DNA of 64,000 nt from a bacterium (GCA_030651285.1 JAUSCN010000012.1:1-64000), one strand, 5' to 3'; positions 49,290-57,649 are shown, counted from the stretch's first letter. Numbers and translations are program-made. Notes: a model not told the origin generated them from the sequence alone.

Positions 49290-49442
49290 TCTTCGCCTCC
49301 CTAGTGAAGTGTAATTGAGTGACACCGACCTGAACTCTAAGACGATGCGGCTCCTAGCACTAAGATCCCCGTATAGACTCTCCTTTCTTCTGTCTGTCTG
49401 TTTAGGTTTGTTTTATGTACTTAGCAACGTACCTCCGAGGCA

Positions 49443-49471
49443 ACTATAATGAGAATTATGGTGTCTGTCAA
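49443..49471 (-). promoter_or_regulatory. Consensus promoter of ppdK with long leader
   Basis: On the minus strand TTGACA (rc 49466-49471) and TATAGT (rc 49443-49448) are spaced 17 nt. The predicted leader to ATG 49289 is about 150 nt and contains a CAGACAGACAGAAG run and a purine-rich SD. No known riboswitch was recognised in it. Confidence 0.75.
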
Positions 49472-49500
49472 AATTATTCGCCCTATCAATTTGCAGCATT

Positions 49501-51237
49501 TTATTGCACAGTTTGACCAGCTGAAACACGGATGTGCTGGCCACCTGGCAGCCGCACAGTCGTGGTAGCAGTCCCGCCGACATACGGAGAATTTTCTGCA
49601 TATAGAGATTCAAAAAGTTCGCGCATCACACTCACTGCTTGCGACCCAGCACCAGCAGGACCGCGCTCAAGTGCGACCGTAAATGCGTATTGCGGATTAT
49701 CATAAGGAAAGAAGCCCACCACCCACGAATTGTCGAACTGGTTGCGCGTACCGGTCTGCGCCGTACCAGTCTTCGCAGCTACTTTCACATATGGAAAATT
49801 CAGGGCACTAGCAAGTGCCTCCGTAACAGTCTTTCTCATGCCCTCTTGCACGACCTTGAGTGCAGCCGCATCGACCGGTACGACCGCAAATTCAGGGATC
49901 TGATCCGCAAGAAGTTTTGGCGCGAGAAGTTTTCCGCCATTAGACACGGCTGCAATCGCCCGAACCATCTGTATCGGCGTCACTTGCACCGAGTATTGCC
50001 CGATTGATGTAAAGAACGTGTCACCGAGATACCACGGTTCGTTAAACGTTTCTTTTTTCCATTCAGGAGTCGGAATGAGCCCACTTACCTCTCCGGGCAC
50101 ATCGATACCCGTCACACTCCCAAGCCCGAATTGGTGGTACCAATATGCGAGCCGATCTATACCGAGACCCTTTTGCCCGCCAAATCCGCCACCGACCGTA
50201 TAGAAAAAGACGTCCGATGACCATGCGATCGCCTTCCGCACATCAACTGGACCGAGCGCCTTCCAACCCTTGAAGACGAATGATTTGCCTGGGTGGTACG
50301 GATCTGGCATTGAGAGAGACCCTGGGTCATTGATGACCGTATCAGGCGTGATGATGCCGTCGGTAAGCGCTCCTGAGGCCACGAGCGGCTTCACGATGGA
50401 ACCCGGCGCGTACACACCCTGCACAGCATGATCTAGGAATGGATGCCCCGGATCTTTAGAGTACTGAGCGATAATATCTGAAGGACCGCCACTTGCCATG
50501 ACATTTGGATCGTAGCTCGGATAGGAGACGATCGCGCGCACCGCGCCTGTGTGTACGTCCATAATGACGCCGGCACCTGCAATGAATCGCTTGGACTCAA
50601 CCACGTCGGCGATAATCTTTGCGAATGTTTCCTCAAGGGCGGCATCGACCGATAACTGTAGCGTCCCGCCTACCTCAGCGGGCACGACAGTACCCTGAGA
50701 ACGGACCTGTCCGAGAGCATCGACTTCGGTAAGTAGTTTTCCATTTTTCCCCGCAAGGAGCGCGTCATACTTCGCCTCAAGACCGGCAAGACCGGTTTGT
50801 TTCGTGTCGTAATACACCCCCTTTGAGTCTTTCTTCGGGTACGACACGTAGCCGATGATGTGCCCAAGAGCCGGAACAGGATAATTTCGCCGCACACTCC
50901 TGTCTTCTTTTTCAATGTTTTCAGCAACAACCGCCCCAAACACGTCCGTAATGATGCCTCTCGGCGCAAAAAGTGTTCTGACCTCAAGCGCATTATCTGC
51001 ACTGTTGGTAGCAAATTCTTTGCCCTGGACGATCTGCAGATCCCAAGCACGCACCGAAAGAACGAGGAAAAGGATGGTGAGTGCAATACCGAGCGAGAAG
51101 AATGCACTGTGCGAAAGAGGCTTCTCGAGTCGTCCTTCAAAACGCGCCCGATCAAAATCAGGTGCGTTTGATGCATCTAGGAATATCTCATCAGGAGCGA
51201 TCTCCGGATCTTTCCGTCTTTTCTTTCGCCACAGCAT
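49501..51237 (-). CDS. Class B penicillin-binding protein (PBP2/MrdA-like)
   Basis: A 578-aa elongation-type transpeptidase. A cytoplasmic Lys/Asp-rich N-terminus precedes a membrane helix (AFFSLGIALTILFLVLSVRA), a pedestal domain (FAPRGIITDVFGAVVAEN), and the catalytic domain. Active-site motifs are SIVK (YAPGSIVKPL), SSD (IAWSSDVFFY, the PBP2 form) and KTGTAQTG. Its place after mreC and mreD supports an MrdA role. It ends with a Thr/Val-rich tail (GGTATTTVRLPGGQHIRVSAGQTVQ) longer than usual. rodA is not adjacent. Confidence 0.93.
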   Translation of the reverse strand: MLWRKKRRKDPEIAPDEIFLDASNAPDFDRARFEGRLEKPLSHSAFFSLGIALTILFLVLSVRAWDLQIVQGKEFATNSADNALEVRTLFAPRGIITDVFGAVVAENIEKEDRSVRRNYPVPALGHIIGYVSYPKKDSKGVYYDTKQTGLAGLEAKYDALLAGKNGKLLTEVDALGQVRSQGTVVPAEVGGTLQLSVDAALEETFAKIIADVVESKRFIAGAGVIMDVHTGAVRAIVSYPSYDPNVMASGGPSDIIAQYSKDPGHPFLDHAVQGVYAPGSIVKPLVASGALTDGIITPDTVINDPGSLSMPDPYHPGKSFVFKGWKALGPVDVRKAIAWSSDVFFYTVGGGFGGQKGLGIDRLAYWYHQFGLGSVTGIDVPGEVSGLIPTPEWKKETFNEPWYLGDTFFTSIGQYSVQVTPIQMVRAIAAVSNGGKLLAPKLLADQIPEFAVVPVDAAALKVVQEGMRKTVTEALASALNFPYVKVAAKTGTAQTGTRNQFDNSWVVGFFPYDNPQYAFTVALERGPAGAGSQAVSVMRELFESLYAENSPYVGGTATTTVRLPGGQHIRVSAGQTVQ

Positions 51238-51294
51238 CCCCCCATGATACTCGTCCCGTTAGAGATAGAAAGTCCTTGGAGACTGGTTTTAACA

Positions 51295-51552
51295 TCACAG
51301 ATCTCTAACAGGACTCGCTCTGACGCGATTACGCAGCACGAATGCGATGGCTGTACAGATCGCGCCATAGATCGTAAAGAGTGGGACCGTATGCGCCTGT
51401 GGCGTGTAGTACAACACATCAGCCAGGATTCCGGCGGCGAGTGGTACGAGCGGCTCCATGAACGACACGCTGATCGCAAGTACCGCAGCAAACTTCCAGG
51501 GGAAAAAGATGACGGACAAGAGCGTAGCTATCGTGAGTGTCGCCCTCATCAT
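51295..51552 (-). CDS. Short MreD-like membrane protein
   Basis: An 85-aa protein with three to four hydrophobic stretches (LTIATLLSVIFFPWKFAAVLAISVSF, LAAGILADVLYY, LFTIYGAICTAIAFVLR). The position between mreC (4-nt overlap) and the PBP2 gene suggests MreD. Typical MreD proteins have about 160 residues, so this is about half size. It may be a minimal form or truncated; no second half was seen downstream. MreD helps couple MreB filaments to wall synthesis. Confidence 0.65.
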   Translation of the reverse strand: MMRATLTIATLLSVIFFPWKFAAVLAISVSFMEPLVPLAAGILADVLYYTPQAHTVPLFTIYGAICTAIAFVLRNRVRASPVRDL

Positions 51553-52391
51553 GGTGAGGTTGAAGTTGCTGAAGACTTACCCAGAAGCCCCACGCCCGTG
51601 TCGCGCAACATGACCCACGTAACTGAGAAAAGATTTACCGCAGGTATAATACGGAGCACGACCTCAGGAGCTGCAGGATCATCATCGATGCGCGTAACGC
51701 TCCCGATGGGAAGCGCTCCCGGGCCCGGGACATACACGACATCGCCTACTGCGACGTTTGCAGAGCGCGCAAGAGTCGCGCTCATCGCACCGCCACCCGC
51801 ACCTTCGATGGTAAGCGGCACATGAGCGTACCCGACCCAACCATGGGTCACCATGCCTGGCGCTGAAAAAAGCGTGACTCGAGAATACTCGGGCAAGACT
51901 GAAGAGATGGCACCAATAGGTACGCCCCCCGCACCAAATACTTCCATCCCAACCGTGACACCTGCATCAATTCCTTCAGAGAGTACGAGCGTGTCATAAG
52001 GACTTTCAGGCGGACGAACGATAACGCTCGCAAGAATTCCGCTGACAGCAGTCTTCCCCGATGTCGTAGAACTCAGGAGAGCCGAGAGACTGGAGACCTT
52101 CACGAGGAGCGCACGATTTTCACTCGCAAGGGCGGCATTTTCACTCGCAAGCAGCTCATTCTTAGAGGAGAGAGTTGCGGCGTCGCCAAAACTGGAGACG
52201 AACCCATGACCAGCGGCAGCAACAGAATCGGCCCCGCGATAGAGCGGAGCGAATAGATTCCAGAAAAAATTTGGCGCGAAGAACCGTACAAGAAAGACGA
52301 TAAGTACGAACATGAGCGCAGCAACGCCCCACGAGAAACTCTCGGGCGAAAATATCGCGTTACTACGCCTCGTTAAGTATGTCCTCTTCAT
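51549..52391 (-). CDS. mreC: Rod-shape protein MreC
   Basis: The 280-aa protein has an N-terminal membrane helix (WGVAALMFVLIVFLVRFF), a coiled coil (LSSKNELLASENAALASENRALL), and the MreC beta-barrel domain (ASVIVRPPESPYDTLVLSEGIDAGVTVGMEVF, GGVPIGAISSVLPEYSRVTLFS). MreC activates PBP2/RodA. The Ser/Thr tail (SSATSTSP) is short. It overlaps mreB by 29 nt and the mreD-like gene by 4 nt, indicating a tightly coupled operon. Confidence 0.92.
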   Translation of the reverse strand: MKRTYLTRRSNAIFSPESFSWGVAALMFVLIVFLVRFFAPNFFWNLFAPLYRGADSVAAAGHGFVSSFGDAATLSSKNELLASENAALASENRALLVKVSSLSALLSSTTSGKTAVSGILASVIVRPPESPYDTLVLSEGIDAGVTVGMEVFGAGGVPIGAISSVLPEYSRVTLFSAPGMVTHGWVGYAHVPLTIEGAGGGAMSATLARSANVAVGDVVYVPGPGALPIGSVTRIDDDPAAPEVVLRIIPAVNLFSVTWVMLRDTGVGLLGKSSATSTSP

Positions 52392-53415
52392 CGATGAAAA
52401 ATTCCGCGTATGGTTCGGGATTTTCGGTCACGATGCCAGCGCCGCGCACTACGGTCGTGAGAGGGTCTGCTGCGACCCTCACTGGCACACCGAGCATCTT
52501 TGCGAGCACCTGCGGGAGTCCGCGCAGGAGCGCGCCACCACCGAACACAGTAACCCCGTGCTGTAATACGTCCGAAAGAAGCTCGGGCGGCGTCGACTCA
52601 ATCACTTCCTTCATAGATTCCATGAGCGAATCAAGCGACGAAGAAATCGCCTCTCGAACATGCGAATCGGTCAGAATGATCTCTCGCGGAAGCCCCGTCG
52701 CAAGATCTCTCCCGCGCACGCTTCGCGAAAGAGCTTCAGGAAGTTCAGTGACTGCCCCAATCGATATTTTCACATCTTCCGCTGTGCGCTCGCCGATGCC
52801 GAGCTTGAACTCGCTTCGCACGAAGTCGATAATGTTGTCATTGAAACGATCGCCCGCGACATGAGAGCTCTTAGACGCCACGACCCCTCTAAGAGCAATG
52901 ACTGCAATGTCGGTCGTGCCGCCGCCGATGTCGAGCACCATCGTCCCAACAGCATCAGTCACCGGCAGCTTCGCACCAATGGCGCCTGCGACCGGCTCTT
53001 CAATAATGATTGCTTCGCGTGCACCCGCATTCCTCGCCGCATCACGCACAGCTCGACTCTGTACGTTGGTGACGCCGGTCGGCACACCCACCACCACGCG
53101 CGGTCCAAAGAGTCGTGCACGACCGCTCTGTGCTTTATTGATGAAATACGTGAGCAATTCTTCCGTCACCTCGAAGTCAGAGATGACGCCATGGGAAAGT
53201 GGGCGCACGACGCGAATATGCTCGGGAGTCTTCCCGAGCATCGTCTTTGCTTCTCTTCCCACGGCCACAACTTGACGCGTCTTGTCATTGACCGCGACGA
53301 CCGACGGCTCATTGATGATGACTCCTTTCCCGCGCACGTACACGAGCGTATTCGCAGTTCCTAGATCGATCGCAATGTCGGTACTGAAGAATGCATTCTT
53401 TGAAAATCTAGCCAT
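52363..53415 (-). CDS. mreB: Rod-shape determining protein MreB (copy 1)
   Basis: This actin-fold protein of 350 aa guides lateral wall synthesis. Phosphate-1 motif DIAIDLGTANTLVYV, connect and phosphate-2 GTMVLDIGGGTTDIAVI, and adenosine motif VFGGGALLRGLP are intact. It heads the mreB-mreC-mreD-PBP2 run and starts 2 nt after the proS stop, so all are probably cotranscribed from the proS promoter. A second MreB paralogue lies at 58136. Confidence 0.95.
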   Translation of the reverse strand: MARFSKNAFFSTDIAIDLGTANTLVYVRGKGVIINEPSVVAVNDKTRQVVAVGREAKTMLGKTPEHIRVVRPLSHGVISDFEVTEELLTYFINKAQSGRARLFGPRVVVGVPTGVTNVQSRAVRDAARNAGAREAIIIEEPVAGAIGAKLPVTDAVGTMVLDIGGGTTDIAVIALRGVVASKSSHVAGDRFNDNIIDFVRSEFKLGIGERTAEDVKISIGAVTELPEALSRSVRGRDLATGLPREIILTDSHVREAISSSLDSLMESMKEVIESTPPELLSDVLQHGVTVFGGGALLRGLPQVLAKMLGVPVRVAADPLTTVVRGAGIVTENPEPYAEFFIDEEDILNEA

Positions 53416-53417
53416 AC

Positions 53418-54662
53418 TTAAGAGAGAAGCTCTGTGCGCGTCTTCTTTGCGACCTCTCCAGTTGCGCGAGTAACCACCTCGAACTGACCTGTAGCGACTG
53501 CATCGCGACCGACAATGATGCGGCGTGGAATACCCAAAAGATCGCTCTCCGTAAATTTCTGACCAGCAGATATATCACGATCGTCATAAAGAACCTCGAC
53601 TCCCGCTTTCACAAAATCAGCATACAGAGCATCAGCCATCTGGAATGCTTCGTCTCCTGACTTTCCAAGAGACATGAGGTGCACTGAAAATGGAGCGACA
53701 CTCTCCGGCCACACAAGCCCGTTCTCATCGGCCATGAGCTCGACAATCGTACCCATCAGGCGCCCCGGACCAATACCATAGCTTCCCATGAAGACCGGTG
53801 TCGCCTTCCCTTCCGCATCCTTATAGGAAAGACCAAGCGCTTCTGAAAATCGCGTACTGAGCGTGAAGATGTTTCCTACCTCAATCGCTTTCGCCTCCTT
53901 TAGATTTGCTTTGTCGATGCCGGTTGTCGCATACACTTCTGCATCGTCATACACTTCCTTATTGAGCGCGAGCCGCTTCGAATCATCGATATAAATGGTG
54001 TCCTCACCAGCACCACAAATGGTCTGATACTCGTGCGAATACTTGCTGAAGGAGCCGCCGGAAGCAAATGTGCGATAGGTTTTCTCGCCGATGCCGACGC
54101 GTTTGAAAATGTTCTCGTATGCTGCGGCGACCTTTTCATAAAACTCGTTATGGCTCTCGAGATTCGTCGAGAAGGAGTAGAGGTCCTTCATGATGAACTC
54201 CCGCGCGCGCATGATGCCGGACTTCGCACGAGTCTCGTTACGAAATTTATTCTGGAACTGATACACGTAGCGCGGCAAGTCTTTGTAGGACGAGATGTGT
54301 TCGGTCATGAGCGCGGTCAGCGCCTCTTCGTGCGTATTGCCGAGACCGAGCTCGCTACCATTCTTCAAGTGCGTCTTGAACCACACATCGACGACCGAAT
54401 CATCCCAGCGACCGCTTTTCTTCCAAGCTTCAGGGTCTTGGAGCGTCGTCAGGAGCACCTCCTCTCCACCAATCGCATTCATCTCCTCACGGATAATGCC
54501 GATAATCTTATTGAGCGTACGCAGACCGAGCGGTAGGAAGGAGTAGACACCCGCCATCTCTTTGTGAATGTAGCCGGCACGCACCAGGAGCTGCGCGTTC
54601 TTCGCGACTTCATCTGAAGGCGCCTCGCGCCGAGCCTTCGTGAAGAGTCTTGATTGCCTCAT
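53418..54662 (-). CDS. proS: Prolyl-tRNA synthetase lacking the editing insertion
   Basis: A class IIa synthetase. The track start at 54698 is rejected; ATG 54662 (MRQSRLFTKARREAPSDEV) has TATACT 7 nt upstream and gives 414 aa. Motif 2 (FRNETRAKSGIMRAREFIMKDLYSF) and motif 3 (GSYGIGPGRLMGTIVE) follow each other with only about 120 residues between. The INS editing domain of bacterial ProRS (about 180 aa) is therefore absent. The C-terminal anticodon domain is present. Ala-tRNA-Pro errors would need a free-standing editor. It is the first gene of the mre operon. Confidence 0.94.
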   Translation of the reverse strand: MRQSRLFTKARREAPSDEVAKNAQLLVRAGYIHKEMAGVYSFLPLGLRTLNKIIGIIREEMNAIGGEEVLLTTLQDPEAWKKSGRWDDSVVDVWFKTHLKNGSELGLGNTHEEALTALMTEHISSYKDLPRYVYQFQNKFRNETRAKSGIMRAREFIMKDLYSFSTNLESHNEFYEKVAAAYENIFKRVGIGEKTYRTFASGGSFSKYSHEYQTICGAGEDTIYIDDSKRLALNKEVYDDAEVYATTGIDKANLKEAKAIEVGNIFTLSTRFSEALGLSYKDAEGKATPVFMGSYGIGPGRLMGTIVELMADENGLVWPESVAPFSVHLMSLGKSGDEAFQMADALYADFVKAGVEVLYDDRDISAGQKFTESDLLGIPRRIIVGRDAVATGQFEVVTRATGEVAKKTRTELLS

Positions 54663-54694
54663 GCGCCACAGTATACGCCCCCGCCCCGCTCCCA

Positions 54695-54747
54695 GCAAAA
54701 CAAGGCTTGACCTTGGGAAGGCGGATTAAGGTCGAGCCTTGTTTTGC
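54695..54747. terminator. 20-bp hairpin, displaced terminator of rseP
   Basis: GCAAAACAAGGCTTGACCTT (54695-54714) pairs with AAGGTCGAGCCTTGTTTTGC (54728-54747) with one G-U pair. It lies 6 nt beyond a diverged copy of the rseP stop codon. This suggests it was the original rseP terminator before the 54848 gene was gained. Confidence 0.7.
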
Positions 54748-54753
54748 GTTACA

Positions 54754-54790
54754 TTACCCGACGATCTTGAAGAGGTTGTACGCGGCGGGA
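54754..54790 (-). pseudogene. Displaced copy of the rseP 3' end
   Basis: TTACCCGACGATCTTGAAGA and the following GGTTGTACGCGG match the true rseP end (TTACCTGACGATCTTGAAAA, 55217 onward) with only about six differences in 34 nt. On the minus strand it reads AAYNLFKIVG-stop versus TAHDIFKIVR-stop. No longer similarity is visible to the right. Confidence 0.7.
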
Positions 54791-54847
54791 CAGTCTGTGG
54801 ATATATACGCAACGCCTCCTCACAGCGGCCGTGATACACTTTTTCGC

Positions 54848-55183
54848 ATGATTACCGATGCGGACATTACGAAACTCAAAGGGGTCTTTGCGACGAAGGA
54901 TGACTTAAAGGGGTTCGCAACAAAAGATGACTTAGGGAGGTTTGCGACGAAGGATGCTCTCGCTGAATTACGTGCAGATATGCAAGTGGGGTTTGGCGAG
55001 GTAAACGAAAAGATAGATACACTCGCGACCGCTTTCAGCCGTATGGAGAATACCTTGGATGGCATCGTCGGAGCAATCCAGGATTTGCGAACAGAAAACG
55101 GCGCGGGTACCACCCACCTCCTACGACATGATCGGCAGATAGAAGCGCTCGCGCTCGCAACAAAAGTCACACTCCCCAATTAG
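54848..55183 (+). CDS. FATKDDL-repeat coiled-coil protein
   Basis: ATG 54848 (MITDADITKLKGVF) has TACACT 7 nt upstream; the track ORF start is too early. The 111-aa protein has three tandem repeats (FATKDDLKG, FATKDDLGR, FATKDALAE), then a coiled coil (VNEKIDTLATAFSRMENTLDGIV) and a polar end. Related repeat proteins are frequent in Parcubacteria and related lineages, with unknown function; some resemble phage or toxin-associated coiled coils. It lies between the intact rseP end and a displaced rseP tail, on the opposite strand, so it is a probable inserted gene. Confidence 0.8.
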   Translation: MITDADITKLKGVFATKDDLKGFATKDDLGRFATKDALAELRADMQVGFGEVNEKIDTLATAFSRMENTLDGIVGAIQDLRTENGAGTTHLLRHDRQIEALALATKVTLPN

Positions 55184-55216
55184 TGACAACATCGCGTGCT
55201 GTTAATTTTTTAAGAA

Positions 55217-56317
55217 TTACCTGACGATCTTGAAAATGTCGTGCGCGGTGACAAGCACCATAAGGAGGATGAGGAACGCGAAGCCGACCATGTTGATGGA
55301 ATTAGCCAGACTTGTCTTGATCGGGCGGCGAATGATGCTCTCAATGATCACGAAGAGGAGTCTGCCGCCATCGAGTGCAGGAATTGGAATGAGGTTGATG
55401 AGCGCCAAGTTGATCGAGATCACTGCCATGATGGAGAGTAAGTCGCCAAATCCTTGTGCAGAGGCACTACCGACAGCTCCCGCAATACCAACAGGACCCG
55501 ACACCTGCGAGAGATCAGCCGAGAGCGTGAGGATGCCATAGAAGAAGTGACCGAGCCCGATCGCGGTCATCTTGGTAGCCGTCCAGGTAAGCTGCGCACC
55601 TTCGACGATCGCATCAACAAACGAGAGCGGTACGGTACCGACAGTTGCAACCTCTACACCAAGAGCGTAGCGAGACGGATCATTCTGATTAAGACCACTC
55701 TTCGCTACTGCTTCGACTATCTTCTCTTCCCCATTATGCTTCACTGTGAGCGTTACAGGAGTGCCCCCACTCGAAGCGACGAATGCCGAAAAGCTTTTTG
55801 GATCAGACGCGCCCCATTCCCCTTTCGCGCCCTTCGCATTCAAGATCGAATCGCCAGGAACGAGACCTGCCTGTGCGGCAGGAGTACCAGGAAGCACGTT
55901 TGCCACCATAAGTTCCAAGTTGCGAGCGTTCGCAACTTCGCTCTCCGAAAGCACACGCGGCGTACCCGCAATAAGTGCACCGGTTATGAGCACGTACGCG
56001 AAGACAAGGTTCATCGTGATACCTGCAACGAGCACAATCGCCTGCGCGAGACGCGGCCTCGCAGAGAATGCATGGGGATCCTTGGGCGCGCCAGGGGTCA
56101 AACCATCTTCACCATAAATTTTCACGAACCCGCCAAACGGTAGCCAGTTAAGTGTGTATTCGGTACCACCAATTTTCCCAATCGTGAACGCGCGCGGAGG
56201 GTATCCGAGACCAAATTCATCAACACGCATTCCCGAGAGCTTCGCAGCGACAAGATGTCCAAACTCGTGAACAACGATGAGAGCAACGATGACGCAGAGG
56301 AAAATCAGGATGCTCAT
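55217..56317 (-). CDS. rseP: Site-2 intramembrane zinc metalloprotease RseP
   Basis: The 366-aa polytopic protease cleaves membrane-embedded anti-sigma factors or signal-peptide remnants. The zinc site HEFGH lies at residues 17-21, with the second metal motif NLIPIPALDGGRLLF near residue 310. A PDZ domain lies between (NVLPGTPAAQAGLVPGDSILN). Four membrane segments are visible. Its 3' end is duplicated about 460 bp further on. frr lies 3 nt upstream in the same direction. Confidence 0.95.
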   Translation of the reverse strand: MSILIFLCVIVALIVVHEFGHLVAAKLSGMRVDEFGLGYPPRAFTIGKIGGTEYTLNWLPFGGFVKIYGEDGLTPGAPKDPHAFSARPRLAQAIVLVAGITMNLVFAYVLITGALIAGTPRVLSESEVANARNLELMVANVLPGTPAAQAGLVPGDSILNAKGAKGEWGASDPKSFSAFVASSGGTPVTLTVKHNGEEKIVEAVAKSGLNQNDPSRYALGVEVATVGTVPLSFVDAIVEGAQLTWTATKMTAIGLGHFFYGILTLSADLSQVSGPVGIAGAVGSASAQGFGDLLSIMAVISINLALINLIPIPALDGGRLLFVIIESIIRRPIKTSLANSINMVGFAFLILLMVLVTAHDIFKIVR

Positions 56318-56320
56318 AAT

Positions 56321-56872
56321 TTATTGGGCGATTTCCGTTTCTTTCTTCTCGAGCGCTTTCACAAGAGCCTCATTACCGGTATCAATAAGTTTCTGCACTT
56401 CGGTCTTAAGACGCTGGAGCTCGTCTTTGCCCATACCACCATCTTCACTCGCCGCCTCTAACGTATGCAGCGCATCGGTACGATGGGAGCGGAGTGTCAC
56501 TTTCGCCTGCTCAGTCTTGTCTTTAGCGATCTTCGAAAGCTGCGTACGGCGTTCGCTCGTGAGCTCGGGAAACGAAATGCGGAGACCTTGATCATCAGTC
56601 GATACACCGACACCAAGGTTTGCATCGATAACCCCTTTTTCTATCGCCTTCAAAAGCGACATGTCCCACGGGATGATACGCAGTGTGCGAGCGTCCTCAA
56701 CGGAAATAGCAGCAAGCTCTCGCATTGGCGAGCGCGTGCCGTATGCCTCAGGCTTCACGCCGTCGAGCAGTGTCGGCGTCGCGCGACCAGTGCGAACACC
56801 TGAAAGCTCGCGTGAGAGCCATTCTTCAGTCTCCATAATATTCGTCTTTAATTTTGAAAAATCATATGCCAT
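56321..56872 (-). CDS. frr: Ribosome recycling factor
   Basis: RRF splits post-termination ribosomes with EF-G. The 183-aa protein shows the expected three-helix bundle with a small beta domain: TEEWLSRELSGVRTGRATPTLLD, the basic RRF arginine region, EKGVIDANLGVGVSTDDQGLRISFPELTSERR, and RSHRTDALHTLEAASEDG. The stop is 3 nt before the rseP start, so the two are cotranscribed. pyrH and tsf, which often accompany frr, are absent from this window. Confidence 0.95.
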   Translation of the reverse strand: MAYDFSKLKTNIMETEEWLSRELSGVRTGRATPTLLDGVKPEAYGTRSPMRELAAISVEDARTLRIIPWDMSLLKAIEKGVIDANLGVGVSTDDQGLRISFPELTSERRTQLSKIAKDKTEQAKVTLRSHRTDALHTLEAASEDGGMGKDELQRLKTEVQKLIDTGNEALVKALEKKETEIAQ

Positions 56873-56892
56873 ATAGCAACATCATAACAAAC

Positions 56893-57585
56893 CTACGTAT
56901 GCACAGATAGGTCTTTCGGCACGACAATTGCGAGATGCTCAAGAATCATGCGTACTGGCGCACTCCGGTCATACAAATGGCTCCGTAACTCGGAGATTTC
57001 CGAAAGAAGCTCGACACTAGCTTTGTATTTTTTTACGCGCAGCGCTGCATATGCCGCGACTTCAATACCATTCACGATCTCTATTGCCTCATCACGACGA
57101 GCTCGCCGATCATCCTCGTCCTTCCCGCTCGTCAGTTTCTTTATCATCGTACTGCGTTTCTCGCGACTCGATTCTATAAACTTCTGCGCCATTTCTGAAA
57201 TAGCGTCGGCAGGGAGTCTTTCAGAGGAAGTAAGTAGAACGACGCGCGAGCGCAATGTCGGCAACAGACCGCCAAGCGTCGGCAGCACTAAGAAAAGATA
57301 TGTTCCCCGAGGTGGTTCTTCAAAAATCTTCAGCAACGCATTCTGCGCCTCATGATACGCGCGACCAGCAGTGATGATGAGCGCTTTGTATTGACCCTCA
57401 AATGGCGCTTGCGCAGCAATATCAGCGATTCGGCGTGCATCAGAAACCGACAAGAGCCCATAGCGGAGTACGACCACATCAGAATTCCCTTTCGATTCCA
57501 TCTTGAGCTCGCTCGAGAGCCATCGCTCCGCGATGCCAACTCCCTTTTCCATATTCGCCTCGATAACAAACGCATGGTGCCGCAT
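56893..57585 (-). CDS. DNA polymerase III delta-prime/tau-like clamp-loader subunit without P-loop
   Basis: ATG 57585 (MRHHAFVIEA) has TATACT 7 nt upstream. The 230-aa protein contains AYHEAQNALLKIFEEPPRGTYLFLVLPTLGGLLPTLRSRVVLL, the segment characteristic of HolB/DnaX clamp-loader subunits with the SRC-type Arg finger replaced by LRSR. No Walker A motif is visible, so it cannot hydrolyse ATP itself, which fits a delta-prime role. It is shorter than E. coli HolB (334 aa). frr follows by 20 nt. Confidence 0.8.
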   Translation of the reverse strand: MRHHAFVIEANMEKGVGIAERWLSSELKMESKGNSDVVVLRYGLLSVSDARRIADIAAQAPFEGQYKALIITAGRAYHEAQNALLKIFEEPPRGTYLFLVLPTLGGLLPTLRSRVVLLTSSERLPADAISEMAQKFIESSREKRSTMIKKLTSGKDEDDRRARRDEAIEIVNGIEVAAYAALRVKKYKASVELLSEISELRSHLYDRSAPVRMILEHLAIVVPKDLSVHT

Positions 57586-57627
57586 GAAAATAAGTATAGC
57601 TCCTCCCCTCAATTTCTCGCGGGTATA

Positions 57628-57649
57628 TTGACATATTATATATAATATG
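57628..57649 (+). promoter_or_regulatory. TTGACA with an overlapping 18-bp perfect palindrome
   Basis: TTGACA (57628-57633) overlaps CATATTATATATAATATG (57632-57649), a perfect palindrome. A spaced -10 is not clear. The arrangement resembles the operator-promoter at 155-190 and precedes the SD-led lipoprotein gene. Confidence 0.55.

Noticed and set aside
49290-49440. Riboswitch in the ppdK leader
   Set aside because: No known aptamer consensus was recognised; only a long leader can be claimed.
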